DNA from: Cocos nucifera
Lineage: Eukaryota > Streptophyta > Magnoliopsida > Arecales > Arecaceae
Assembly (NCBI GenBank): GCA_006176705.1
Contig: QRFJ01000056.1
Location: 1,898,657 to 1,962,656, forward strand
Direction: 5' to 3'
DNA: 64,000 nt
In this document: piece after piece, positions 9,783 through 22,032 of the stretch
How positions within the stretch are numbered: the first letter of the stretch is position 1
Layout: each line of letters starts with the position of its first letter
The notes under the pieces: generated by a model
What the model was told of the DNA's origin: nothing
The model's database searches: none
Seen by the model: the letters and a program-made list of their open reading frames with translations, nothing else
Made by a program: the position numbers and the translations under genes

Positions 9783-12700
9783 AGTTTTTTTTTTTGGTTA
9801 GAGAAAGGGATAAGTCGGGTAAGGATGATTGAAGAGTTGCACCTTGCGCAGAGAGGCTTTTGGTTTCACATCACAACTTTAGAGTACGTACGTAGACTGG
9901 TAGGGGGTCCATCTAAGTCGGGCTACATTGCCTATAGTGTAGGGTAAAGCGATCCGAACTCCTTTAACATTCTTTCTCAACGCAGAAGAATTTAATTCCA
10001 AAAGGTCCCATCCTTGGAAAGAGATCGTAAGAAGACTTGGGTGGCTAAAGACGGAGACTTAATTCCATGCAAAACCTAAGCACCTATATATCATGCATGG
10101 TTGGAGATAATGCTGACTATGAAGCTGGCATGCACGCTGCTCACCAAACTGGACATGACATGAAATATACAAGTTCTCAACACCTATAAAATAACTTAAT
10201 AATAATGAACACACAACAAGAAGTTTAAGCATTGCTTTTGAAATAAAAAAAAAAAGGTGAGGTTTTAACAAAAAGGGAATTAAGTCCTCAAACTTAATTA
10301 ACACATCCACCCAAATTCAAATGAAATATTCACCAATATAAATCTTTTTAAATTTCACACTTCAATGTGCATTTCCTTGTAATGCTTTCTAATATATATC
10401 TTCTTGATGAATGTTACCATATTTGAAGTTGTGCTTCCCAATGTGCTGGAAGTTTTGGGTCTTTATACTTTGAAATTTGTCAAAGACTTGCTTTAAAGAT
10501 GTGGTACATAAGAAGAAGTTTTAGCTAGATTTTGTTAATTAAACTTTTAGGCATGCAATATGGTTCCACGATATATGATAGGGCTATCTATTCTGATGAT
10601 ATCTATGTTCTTGAAAAAGAATACTGTAAATTTGGTTTTTTATATATGGGCTTGTTATCTTGACTACTTCAATAAATCCACCATTATATATACGTAAGGT
10701 GTGCTAAGAGACACCAGTTATGTCTTCTATAAAATAGAATCTTTGGGTCTAAAATATGGAAGCAATCATATGAGGGAAACTGTGAGATGAACAAATTTGT
10801 GTGCATTATATGATTTATCTTTGTATTATTGCACATACCTTTCTTTGTTTTGCGATGTTTTGTTTGTTTGTTATTAATTATCAAGCACTAATTTGCTAAA
10901 ATGGAAGCATCAAGCAAAAATTTTGTCTTTAGGACTATTGGTTTTTATTTCTTTGTTTGTTTGACCTAATGATAATGGGTTTTCATATATCATATATTAC
11001 ACTAGAACTTAAATATAATACATATGAGGAAAGCGGTGCAAATCAGATCTATAAAGCTTTCTACAAAATGACTCTCACGAGTTTACTTATATAGAAGAAA
11101 ATATAATTATCTCATTGTCACGAAACTCCTCTATAGCTTGTGATAAATCAAATTGGATGTGCAGATAGCATACCAGTGGCTTTGTTTATTTGACCCAAAA
11201 AAAAAAAAAAAAAGATGGTGGCATTGTTTTGGATGCAATTAGCTAATTAAGAAAACCATATTATCTTTTTTTTTTTTTTTGATCGTTATATCACCATATT
11301 AATTTATGATTAGAACTTTGATACATATGTAGCTGTGGTATGATTATGTCCATATGAAATTGATATAAATTCATCAAAAATGCACAGTCACAATAAAGGA
11401 CACATGTCAGTCCTGGAGCCCTTAACTACTATAAAGCATTAACCTTATACACCAGATTTTAATCATGTAAATTTGGCCTCCAAAATGGTTTTGCAAGCAA
11501 TGGAAGGCTTAAACCAAGTCATCTACCATAACCACAGTAATACAAACTATAATTATTAGTGTATCATCAGTATTCAAATGCCATCATTACCATCCTCCAT
11601 TCCAAATCTTGTGAAATAATTTCTTTCTAATGGAAACATGCAATGTGCTAGGGGGCCATATATCACATATGGAAACGTTTTTGTGGTAGGTCTAAACTTC
11701 ATTTGAAGTGAAGATAAAATGGGAGATCTTGCTTGGAATCTGACAAAATTTCATACCTTCTCTGAGATGCTGCGCAAAGTGTACTGCTTTTCTCCCATTC
11801 CAATGTCTTGCCTCAAGTTTCTTTCTTTTTTTTTTTTTTTCTTAAAAAAATGCTTTGGAGATTCATGCCCCACTATATAAAGGTTCCACGTCCTTGGTTT
11901 TTTTTTTTTTGGTAATTAAAGAGGGTTAATTACTTGGTGTCTACTTGAGAAAGAATTAATCTAGACTAGGACCACGATTTAACTGATATTTACCTATTCT
12001 CAATTGGATTAACTCTACATTATCAGCTCTTGAGCAAAATGGTGATCCATTTACTATTATGTAATTATTTCTATATATATACAAGACAAAAGATTAAGAA
12101 AATAGTTCCTCACAGCACATCCATTCTCTGTTCTGGATCTCCACCTATGCCATGTACTTGTCCTCTCATTGCATGTGTTTGGCTTTAGTTGGTGGAAAGA
12201 AAAGGTTTGCGCTGAAACTGTAATAGGCTCTAGAGGTGGCTTATTTCTTTTTAAGTGGTCAAGTCAAATTTCAGCCTTAGACTAAAATTACCAACATCAA
12301 GTTGGCCTTATCCAATTAAAGTTGGCACAGGTGATGTTCATTTTAGCATAGATATTTGAAAAGGGAAGAACAAAAAGTATTACCATGTTAGGTAGTAACA
12401 TAACATTAATTTCTCAAAAAGCTTTTTTTCAAAAATAATTTTTTGTTGTTAAAAATTTAAAATATAGATTATTGATATTATTTATGTTTAATTATAATAT
12501 AAATATATATTCTTAAAAAATTGAGTTAAAATATATAAAATAAAATAAAAAAATAAAAATCTTATAACATTCAGCTCAGCTAAGAGGAAAACTATATTCA
12601 CGGTCCTAAAGAAAAAAGTGCATAAGAGATGGCTATTTCAAAATACTTGCTTATACCTATTTATTATTATTTTAATTTTAATAAAATAAATATTTATTTT

Positions 12701-13169
12701 TATTTATTTTTTCTCTTCAGTTGATAATAGAAAACAAAGATTCTTCGACGGTACCCTCACTACTTTCACTTTCCCAGCAACCGCATCGAGCTTAGTTTCT
12801 GAGCTATAAAATTCACAGAGAAACATGACATACAGATAGCAATCCGTACAGTATTATTTATTTATAAAAATAATAAAAATGAAATGCCGGTGAGCCACCG
12901 CCTACTTCCCGGTCATCAACCGGCAGCGCCAGGTGATTTCTGGTCTGAAAAGAGAATATATTAACTCCCTTACCCTTCACGTTAATGGCGAAAGACCTCC
13001 CTTTCTCTCTCTTTCGCACAAATATTATGAAATCTATTTAAACACAAAATAGACGACCCAAGAACCGCCCCTCGGCGTTCCCCCGCAAAACCGCTCTCCG
13101 GCCGGAGACCCCAACCGCGTGAAAAAATCACCGATCTTTCCACCTGGCCATAGTCCTTTTCGCGCCCGG

Positions 13170-13178
13170 TATATATAA
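13170..13178 (+). promoter_or_regulatory. Putative TATA box of the LHW-type gene
   Basis: TATATATAA lies in a GC-rich context about 250 bp before the LHW start codon. This position would place transcription start near 13200 and give a leader of about 230 nt with a CT-rich tract at 13350-13372. Assigned by position and sequence only. Confidence 0.5.
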
Positions 13179-13291
13179 CTGGCAACCTCTTCCCTCCCCC
13201 GGTCCGGTTCTCTCGTGACGGAAAACCGCCATTGTGTCCGAAGCCGGTCCGCCGGGAGCTGCTGAGACCGCCCACCCTGGGAGCCGGTGGG

Positions 13292-13315
13292 ATGGAGCCC
13301 GCGAGAAGGAGCTAG
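13292..13315 (+). CDS. Possible short upstream ORF in LHW leader
   Basis: ATGGAGCCCGCGAGAAGG, AGC, then TAG: a seven-codon frame (MEPARRS) ending 114 nt before the LHW start codon. It would be in the mRNA if transcription starts at the TATA box above. I know of no conserved upstream peptide for LHW, so any effect on translation is a guess. Confidence 0.25.
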   Translation: MEPARRS

Positions 13316-13429
13316 GGTTCCTTTCGTCCTTCTGTTAGCTCGCTCGCGCTCTCTCTCTCTCTTTCTCTCTTCAGTCTTTGCGCTGGTCTCTTCTCTGACA
13401 CTACATCGAGATTCGTGCTGAGAGGGGTG

Positions 13430-16400
13430 ATGGCGCCAGCGCCGGAGCTAAGGGAGGTGCTCGGCAGGCTCTGCCATGGGGGCGGATGGGCGTACGGGGT
13501 GTTCTGGCGCGTGGATCGCCGGGATCCCCGGTAGAGATCAGCCTTGATCTGCTTGTTTGTTTGTCTGTCTTTATTCTTGCGTGGTGTTTTCTTGGAAGGA
13601 GTTTTTTTTTTCTTCAGTGTCTTTCTGGGAATCTCTGGACTCTGGGTTTTCTTTTTGATGGGGGCTTTCATGGATTTGTTTTTTAGTTGGGTTTTAATGT
13701 CTTTCATCTCCTATTTGTTGGCCACCTTTTTTTTTTTTTTTTTTTTTTTTTTGATTTTACGGCATGGACTAAATTGGTAGTAAGTAGTTCAGAGCTAAAA
13801 ATTAAAAATTACTCCTTTTTGGCATTTTAGTATTTCTATTTTCTTATTTATGTATTTCTTTTTTCATTATTGCCTTTGTTGGTTTTGTGATTGATGGTTA
13901 TAGGAGAACTGGTAAATAATCTTTATCCGGTGGATTTTTGAAGGGTTCTAGCAAATAATTGGTGCCCGTTTTTGGACAATATGTTTAGGTCGAGTAGCAC
14001 TTTTATTGAATTACTTTTCTCTTTTACTACAATTGAAAAATTTTAACTTTGATAACTTTTTAATCCTTTCCTTTTTTGGGTTTCAAGCAGCCATTTTTCT
14101 CATAAAAATGCTATTTTGATAGAAAGTGAATACTGCAATGCTCTGCTAACATCAATTCCATGAACGCCGTCAGTTTTCGCGGTTTTTGAAACATGGGTTG
14201 CTGAATTGATGATGGATGCTCCTGTACTAACTTATTCCGGGTGCTTATTTATATATTAATCTTTTGAATTTTAGCATCAGTTCCTCAACTTCATGCTTGA
14301 GACTGGATTTTTTTTTTTTTTTTTTTTCCTTTTGATTTCTTTGAAAATTTCAGATACCAATGGGGCTAGAGAATGCCGTGCTGGATTATAATTTCTATTG
14401 AAGTACTTAGATGATTTTTTTGATTAATATCCACATTGTTCTGATTACCAGGTTGCTGACGGTAGAAGATTGCTACTATGAAGAGAAGGTTCGAGGAGTG
14501 TTTGACAAGATACTTCATCAGGTCCACGTGGTTGGAGAAGGGTGAGATTAGCATAATTTCATCATCTATTGTATATGTCAGGCTTCTGTCAGGGCTAAAT
14601 TTGTTTTGAGCGTGTTTTAATTATGCTTCTCTTTCATCGGGTTCATGGATATACTTTTAGTTTGAATGGTAAAAGTTTTGAACTGAAGTGCAGGATGAGC
14701 ACATGATTTTATCGATTAGTTGCAACATGAAGCAACTTTCTCAGACGAAATGTACTTTGTTTTGGAGCTTGATATATTGTTAAACTTGCTCTTGTTGCAG
14801 TTTACTGAAACTTGTTTATTTAGTTATGGAGATATTTTTGTTTGTTTATTATTGAAACTTGCTTTTCTTGCAGCTAAGCATGCAATCTTTTTTCTGTTTC
14901 TAAAATAATGAAGTGGCTGCTTTTTATTTTAGAGGCTAATTTGTCTTTTTTGATCAGAATAATTGGAGGAGCAGTCATAAATGAGAAGCACCAGTGGGTC
15001 TACTCTGATTCTTATGGCATAAATTTGAGCCCGACCAGCTCTACTGACAATCCAGACATATTTCAGGTACAGTTAGATGTGTCTACTGACTTTCTTAATG
15101 GCAACTTAACTGATCCAGAGAGAGAGAGAGAGAGAGAGAGAGCAAAAGTTAGAAAAAGCCTGTGCAAGTCTCTGAAGCTTAAAAAGAAGAGTGGGAGAAA
15201 GAATAATGTTATGTAAATAAATTTTCTGTGATATCAAAATAAATTTTAATTTCTGGCCGTCCTAATTTTTTGTGGAGTATCCATTATATTAAGAAAAAGA
15301 GTTTCAAACAAACAAAAAATAATGATTTGCACAAGTATATAATCTTTTAGACTTCATGCTAATTTTGTAAAGCATACATGTACGACTGTATTAGTTATCG
15401 TTGGTTGTCTAAATTAACTTTTCTAGTACATTTTTCATAATAATTTATCATTCCATCTTGCTTTGCTACATTATGAGACTGTTAAATGTCTTATAATGGT
15501 ACATGCTCATTACATGACATTTAATTATCTGACTCTGTTTTTTCCCAGAGTGATGCTGAATGGCAACATCAGTTTACTGCTGGAATTAAGGTTTGTGCTT
15601 ATTTATTTACTCTTTTGTCCTTGTCCAGATTAATGCATACTGCCTTACTTCATAATATTGACCTGGCTGATTTGAATAAAGATTATGAGATCTAAATTCC
15701 TTATTCATACACTTGCCAAATCAATCTTTAATGATGAGCTGCATAATTTTGCCGCTGAAAATAATTGTCCATCTTGCAGACTATTGCCATCATTTCTCTG
15801 TGGTCATCAGGTGTGGTTCAGTTTGGCTCCCCCGAGAAGGTTAGTAATTGAATTCCTTTTATACTGTCAATGATGCTGTTGTACAAAGTAAATTGCCAAT
15901 TACTTCGTCTAGTTTTGTTATCATGATAAGGTTAAAAGAGTAGTTATCTTGATCATGTTTTCTTGTGTAAAATAATAAAACAGGTTCAAGATACAATGCA
16001 GACAGAATCATTACTGCTTGATTTACTGATTTGCAGTTCTCGACATGACATAGTTATTTTCAAAAGATATCTTTTAAGTTCACCTTCAGATCAATAATTG
16101 CTTGTTCATTTGTTAATGCGCGGTAAGGAGCCTGAAACATTCGGGCCATGGAAAGAATGAGTTAACTAAATGAAATCTACAAAACATTTGAAATATGAAT
16201 TAAAGAATTTTAAGCGACATACTTATCAACTAAGGAAAATGGTATCATTTTATGTGCATCACATTGCACTTGTTCTGCCACCTACTTTCTTTTGGAAGCT
16301 GATGCCGGTAATCAGACATCCAGGGCTTGCATTCCCTCATGCATAAATTCAAAGAGACACTTATGCATCTACAGCACCATTTATTGATGAGAAAGGTTTG

Positions 16401-19400
16401 GGTATAATGAATGGTCACCTTTTTATGAAAAAAAAAGACACCTTAGATATTATGCAATTCATATTTTCAACTTCAGTCGGTAGATTTCTGCTTAGGATGG
16501 CATACCTGTTTTGGACTCTTTCTACTGCATGCACATCCATCCACCTCTCACCATTAGATTCCCCTCTTCGATTAAACAACAACGATTATTCATTTATTCT
16601 ATTAGCATGACCTATTTTATTTATTTATGTTCCCTAGATTATGAGTTCATAAACTTTGAAATGAATGGAATATTCTAACGATTTCGTAAAATTTCTGAAA
16701 AAACTGTTTGCTCTGTTGTACTTGAATCCACTTATGGAGCTTTCTATTCCTTTTAGTCATCTGTAGGTCAAGGTTGTCTTTAACCTATTACTTGGTTAAA
16801 TATAAGTCATGTAAATGTTTAAAAAATACTAAATGGCACTGCACTAAACGTGATATGATGCGACGTGGGTGCAACATGGCGTGACTTATTGTTATAAAGC
16901 TAGAGTGCTCTAAGACAGTAGTGTACTGAACACTTGGCATAAAAGTATGGCGTGTAAGATCTGGGAATCCCATTGTAAGTTTTAACTCAGTCTTGAACAA
17001 TTCCACTCAGAGTGATGTCACATTTACCTTACATGGCACACGTACGGAACACCTCTTTCAATGGGAACACCTTGTCTTATTAAATTTAAATTTTCTAGCA
17101 TCTGACAAAAGGTTGTTAAAAGCGGAATTATGAGGAAAGCAGCTTTTAATAATTTATCTTGCCTTTGATATTTGAAAATTGATGTGAAATGAAGAGAGTG
17201 CTGTCCTTGTATCTCAGTGATAAACTTAAATGATGAGCTTAAGAAATTAAATGGCAGTAGTTAATACATGATAGTACAAGAAGTTAATACAGGATAGGAC
17301 AAGAGTTTAAGTTGCATGAGAAGGGGTAAAGGAGAGCTTGTTGTGTAATTTGAGGAAAGTTTACAAGAATATTATTATTCTTCACTTCCTTTGAATGAAG
17401 ACTCTGCACAGGAAGAACTAATGACGGGAATCTTTATTAAATTTACCCATTTTCAGTGTCTTCAATTAGACATTATGCATAGTTTCATGCTCAAATCTTG
17501 GAAACAATGCAGATTGTGAACATATGGTGATAACATTATGTGGATCTTGATACAGTTTGTGGTCTGGTTTCTTGCTGCATGTATTGAGATGAGAGTTTGC
17601 TAGGATAAATTCCCAGCATTAGATCCCATCACCCTTCCCTCATTTTTAGGAGAAACATGATTACATGAGTTTGTACAGTGTCATTCCTACAGAATAATTA
17701 TCATGGTCTGCAGGATTGCAATCTCTTGTATCAGAATTACGTGCTTGCCTTTTCCAGCAATTAGAGCATACTGGATGATTTTCATGCATGTCTAAAGATG
17801 GTTTGTCATCAATTCGCATGGTTGATAGCCGGCTAAATGATTACAGCCATGGAGAAATCATAGTAAACTCAAAAACAATGTCTCTGTGTCAAATTATTTG
17901 CTATTAATCAGTGAATGGTAATTTTAACATGCATTCGGTAAAACATGCTGCCAAAAATTGAATTACTTGAGCTATCATCTTTTGTGACCACAATGTCTCC
18001 GTATTTAGTCTGTGTGAGGTAAAAGTTAGTATGTCATGGAATTGATAATTTTAACTTATTTTTGCCACCAGATTCCAGAAAATTTGGAGTTTGTCAATGA
18101 AGTTAAGTATTCGTTGGAGCAGGTGGAAGGTATAGTGGGGCTTTTTCCGCATGGAGTAGCTCATAAAGCTTGGACCGTTCATCATCCAAATGCAGCATCC
18201 AAATCTGCAATTTCTTCGAGAAGTGCTTATTATTGTTACGAGAACACTAATTCCTCGCGTGGAGACATAAGCAAAAACTGGATGACAAGCACAGAGTTTT
18301 TGAGTGAACCTATTCAGTTTCCAAGTATTTTCTCCCAGGGATCTTATCATGGCTTCAGATCTCACGGTGGGAGCATGAATCCTTTAGCATCCATGCCAGG
18401 AGTCTCCGGTTCTGCACTTGTACTCAAAGACTCTTTTGACCCATTCCAGAAAACACCTTTTATCAGCAAGAATTCCTCATTTTACCATGCAAACCAATGC
18501 CCTGCAGCAAGTGCTGAAGCACAGGTACTGCTGTCCCCTAATGAACAATTTCAATCTGCTACTAATTTTCCCAACAGTTCAGTTGCGACCAACTTGAACA
18601 CATATACTTGGGCCAAAGGAATTGCTGATCAAACGGTGGTGCAGAGACTGTTATCCAGGATGGGAATGCAGGGGTTTCCTAGCTTGTTTCCAGCTAATTC
18701 ACATCTTCCTGTTCCCCATGTGAATGCACTTCAATTTTCTGGAGATGATTCCTTATCTTGTGGCCCATATAGATTGTATGATACAATGCCTGGCTCAAGG
18801 TCTTCTGAGATAAGTAAAGTTTGCCTTAATGGTACAGAAAATTCGCTAGAAATCCAGCATTCATCTTTGTCATCTTTGACTGTGGGTGGGCTATCTGGTT
18901 CCAGATCCTTTTGCCATGAACTTCCAGATACTTCTGTCCCTTTACAAGACATGACAACTGAACATTCTCTGTTGCTTCATTCTAAGAATGATTCCTTAAA
19001 TGGTCTTGTTCATCTGAATGATCAACCACTGGAGCAAGTGTCTGACCTGTCTGCGAAAATGAATGAGATCATGGTGGGTGGCAGTTCTGTATCAGCTTGT
19101 TTGGCTGAAAGTGATGGGAATGACTACACTCCGATGGCTGGGTCCCAAACTGTCCCAGTTGAAAACTCCACTGCAGCACCATTGAATTCTATGGGTGCAG
19201 AAAATGATGGGAAAGAAAACTCTTCAATTTCACCTTCTCGACCTCTTTCCGATAATAACCTGTTTGATGGCATGGAATTGGATCTAAGCCCAAGCATTCT
19301 TGTGCAGGAATGCTGGGATGACATAATAATGCAAGTAGGCAGTGACGGTTGTTCGAATTTGAGTGCTAATGTCTCAGAATGCATCGCAGAGTTGGACATG

Positions 19401-20851
19401 GGCTCTATGACAGGTGCTGAAAAAGGGCTGTTCTTAGACTCTGGTCTTGAACAATTATTGGATGCCATAGTTGGTGAGAATGCTAATAGACCTTCTACTT
19501 ATAATTCTGTGGCTACTAGTGTCAATCCTATTGCTGGTCTTGATTCAGAGCATAAATTTTCTCCAATTAGTACAGTAGGTGGGCCTTCATTGTACAGAAA
19601 TCAGGTTGTGCTAGCAGGTCTTCCTTCCATAAGTACTAAGTCTGATGTGCTATTACCTCATTGCGACTCGGAGAAGATCATGCATGGATCTCCAAAAGAG
19701 GCACTCCCAGTATCCCATGTCAGTTCATGGATTGATGATAGTTGCAGTATCAATGCTGGGAGTGCTGTGATCAATCAACAAAAGAAGCCTGAAGAAGCTG
19801 TCAAGGTTGTTAAGAAAAGGGCAAGACCTGGGGAAAGCACCCGGCCAAGGCCAAAGGATCGCCAGCAAATACAAGACCGGGTGAAAGAGTTACGAGAAAT
19901 TGTGCCAAATTGTGCAAAGGTATTCATCTCAACTACTGTTCCGGATGCTTTCTCTGGCTGTTACTGCATGCTGTGTTTTCATCCTCTTCTTTAATTGAAC
20001 ATAACAGTGTAGCATTGATGCTTTGTTGGACCGCACGATAAAACACATGCTCTTTTTGCAAAGCGTGACAAAGTACGCAGACAAACTCAAGCAAACTGAT
20101 GAGCCAAAGGTACATCATTGCTTTTTAGTTTGTCCTTCGGAGCTAATTCTTGATAATCATTTGGTCAATATTGATTGCTTTTCTCTCTCTCTTTTATTTG
20201 TTTTTATGTGAATATATAGATGATTGTTGAGGAGAGTGGTGTTGTTTTAAAAGACAATTCGAGTGGTGGCACCGGTGCTGGTGCGACCTGGGCATATGAA
20301 GTTGCAGGACAAACCATGGTCTGCCCGATAATAGTCGAGGACCTCACTCCCCCTGGTCAGATGCTAGTAGAGGTAATAAACAGTCCAATTTTGTTTTAGT
20401 TGCTGTTACCACTATGTGCAGATTTAAGATGCCCCATTTATTCTCTGAACAGATGCTTTGCGAAGAACATGGGTTCTTTCTTGAGATTGCAGACATCATT
20501 CGTGGATTTGGCTTGACCATCTTGAAAGGAGTGATGGAGATTCACGACAGTAAGATCTGGGCACGATTTTTAGTTGAGGTAGGGCATGAAAAAGAAACTA
20601 TCTATCGAGATGCTTATGTCCTTTATCTCCGTTTCTCGGTTAGATAGGTTGCTGTGCTTCTGTTGCAGGCTAATAGAGATGTGACCAGGATGGATATCTT
20701 TCTCTCTCTTGTTCAACTTTTGCAACAAACTAGCAGCACTCGATCTAGCGAACAACTGGCTAAGGTTCTGGACAAAGGGGCTCCCACATTTGCCAATTAC
20801 CAGCACTCTCCCATGTCAATTCCCATTAGTCTATCAGACAGATTGCACTGA
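13430..20851 (+). CDS. LHW: LHW-type bHLH transcription factor
   Basis: Ten exons: 13430-13530, 14452-14541, 14958-15066, 15549-15590, 15780-15839, 18072-19919, 20008-20109, 20220-20372, 20453-20578, 20669-20851. They join in phase to 937 codons plus TGA. Residues 1 to about 155 (MAPAPELREVLGRLC, WAYGVFWRVD, TIAIISLWSSGVVQFGS) form the bHLH-MYC N-terminal domain. A long low-complexity middle lies on the single large exon 6. The atypical bHLH begins near residue 715 (KKRARPGESTRPRPKDRQ), with helix 2 in exon 7 (IDALLDRTIKHMLFLQ). Residues about 785-900 form the ACT-like dimerisation tail (TWAYEVAGQTMVCPI, GFFLEIADIIRGFGLTILKG). In Arabidopsis, LHW pairs with TMO5-type bHLH proteins to drive vascular cell divisions; that role is inherited knowledge. 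One oddity is Cys748 where relatives, as I recall them, have glycine (VPNGAKCSID). It could be another LHW-clade member rather than the strict orthologue. Confidence 0.92.
15117..15142. repeat. (AG)n microsatellite in LHW intron 3
   Basis: Thirteen AG units about 50 bp downstream of the exon 3 donor site. Confidence 0.95.
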
Positions 20852-21877
20852 TCCAAGCCTGGTATCAGCTCAAGAAATGCCTCGATGGGTCACGTGTTCC
20901 AGAATGATGGCATTCCAGACTGAGAATTATCTCCTGATACCAAGATAGTAAATGGTGGTGTCTGGTCTTGCATTGTGGCTGAACATGTCTGATCCTGGAT
21001 AGGAATGTGGGCTGCTGCAGCGACCATCAGAGACTGAATAGTCTGAGAAGTGCATCATCAGCGGAACAGCCAGTAAATTTCAGATGTATAAGCTTCCCAA
21101 AAGAATGAATAATAGGAAGAATTCATGCATGGGAAACACGAGTTCAAGGCGAGTGGATTGTCTCTGGGGCATAAGCTTGGCAGGCAAATGTGTTTATGAT
21201 AGTCTTTTAACCATGTAGTGATTCTGAGATTTGTACCATTTGGTTCTTTTGCTGACCTGTTTATATGGAATCGGATGCTTTTGACCTGATAATTGGTTCT
21301 GCCTGTTTTCATTGATTGACCTCTTTCGATTTCCAAATTTTCTTAGGCAGGTCAACAGGAAATTATTATTCCAGATTTTCTTATCTTATAGAGAAGCTAA
21401 AAAAAAGGGGTTAGATGAAAAGGGTGAAAATATCTTTTTAAATTTGTACAACAGTATTTCTAAGTTTCATGGTTAACAGCTTGAAATAAGAGCGTAGTTT
21501 AAAAGCCATATATCTTTCGGGAGAGCTGACCTATGGTTAATTCAAATTCAATTTGTTAATTGAATTCAAATAATGAGGCTAAATTGAAAGATGATATGGC
21601 TTGAGATAGAGGTTAAATAACCATGTTATTTCATCAAAAAGAGCCGAATTCAATGAACAAATGCAAAAGCGAAACCAGGCAATTTATGTATACTATATTA
21701 AAAGGATATGCTTCATTATTATTTTATTTTATTTTTAACGGTACCTGTGTGTCACGTGCATTTTGCCCTTCACGCCGGTGAGATGCCCAGCGCCAGACAA
21801 GCCACCATTCGTTTCAGTTTTCCCCTTTGCCGCTCTCACCGCAAAAACCAAAATCCACCCCCACCCCCCCGGACGGG
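20852..21877. other. LHW 3' UTR and APC8 promoter region
   Basis: No coding sequence was seen. The first 500 bp or so probably belong to the LHW 3' untranslated region. The DNA is very AT-rich from 21360 to 21735 and then turns GC-rich up to the APC8 start. The two genes are in the same direction, 1.03 kb apart. Confidence 0.5.
21753..21758. promoter_or_regulatory. G-box CACGTG upstream of APC8
   Basis: Perfect palindrome CACGTG about 120 bp before the APC8 start codon, in the typical proximal-promoter window. G-boxes are bound by bHLH and bZIP proteins; binding here is inferred only. Confidence 0.4.
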
Positions 21878-21974
21878 ATGACCTCCAACTCCAAAGAGAC
21901 CTATCGCTGCGAGCTCCGCGCAGCGATCCACCAGCTCGGCGATCGCTGCCTCTACTCCGCCGCCAAATGGTATT

Positions 21975-22032
<58 letters not shown>

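Larger units (their letters stand above)
6787..13169. other. AT-rich intergenic region
   Basis: No coding region longer than chance was found. The stretch holds microsatellites, several poly-T and poly-A runs, and a loosely duplicated segment (near 9310-9360 and 9485-9530, both with cgatccct and ggatacc). The last 300 bases become GC-richer toward the LHW promoter. Confidence 0.55.

Noticed and set aside
10059..10310. Possible miRNA precursor (tgaagctggcatgcac resembles miR167)
   Set aside because: The match to miR167 breaks after eight or nine bases and no pairing arm was found nearby.
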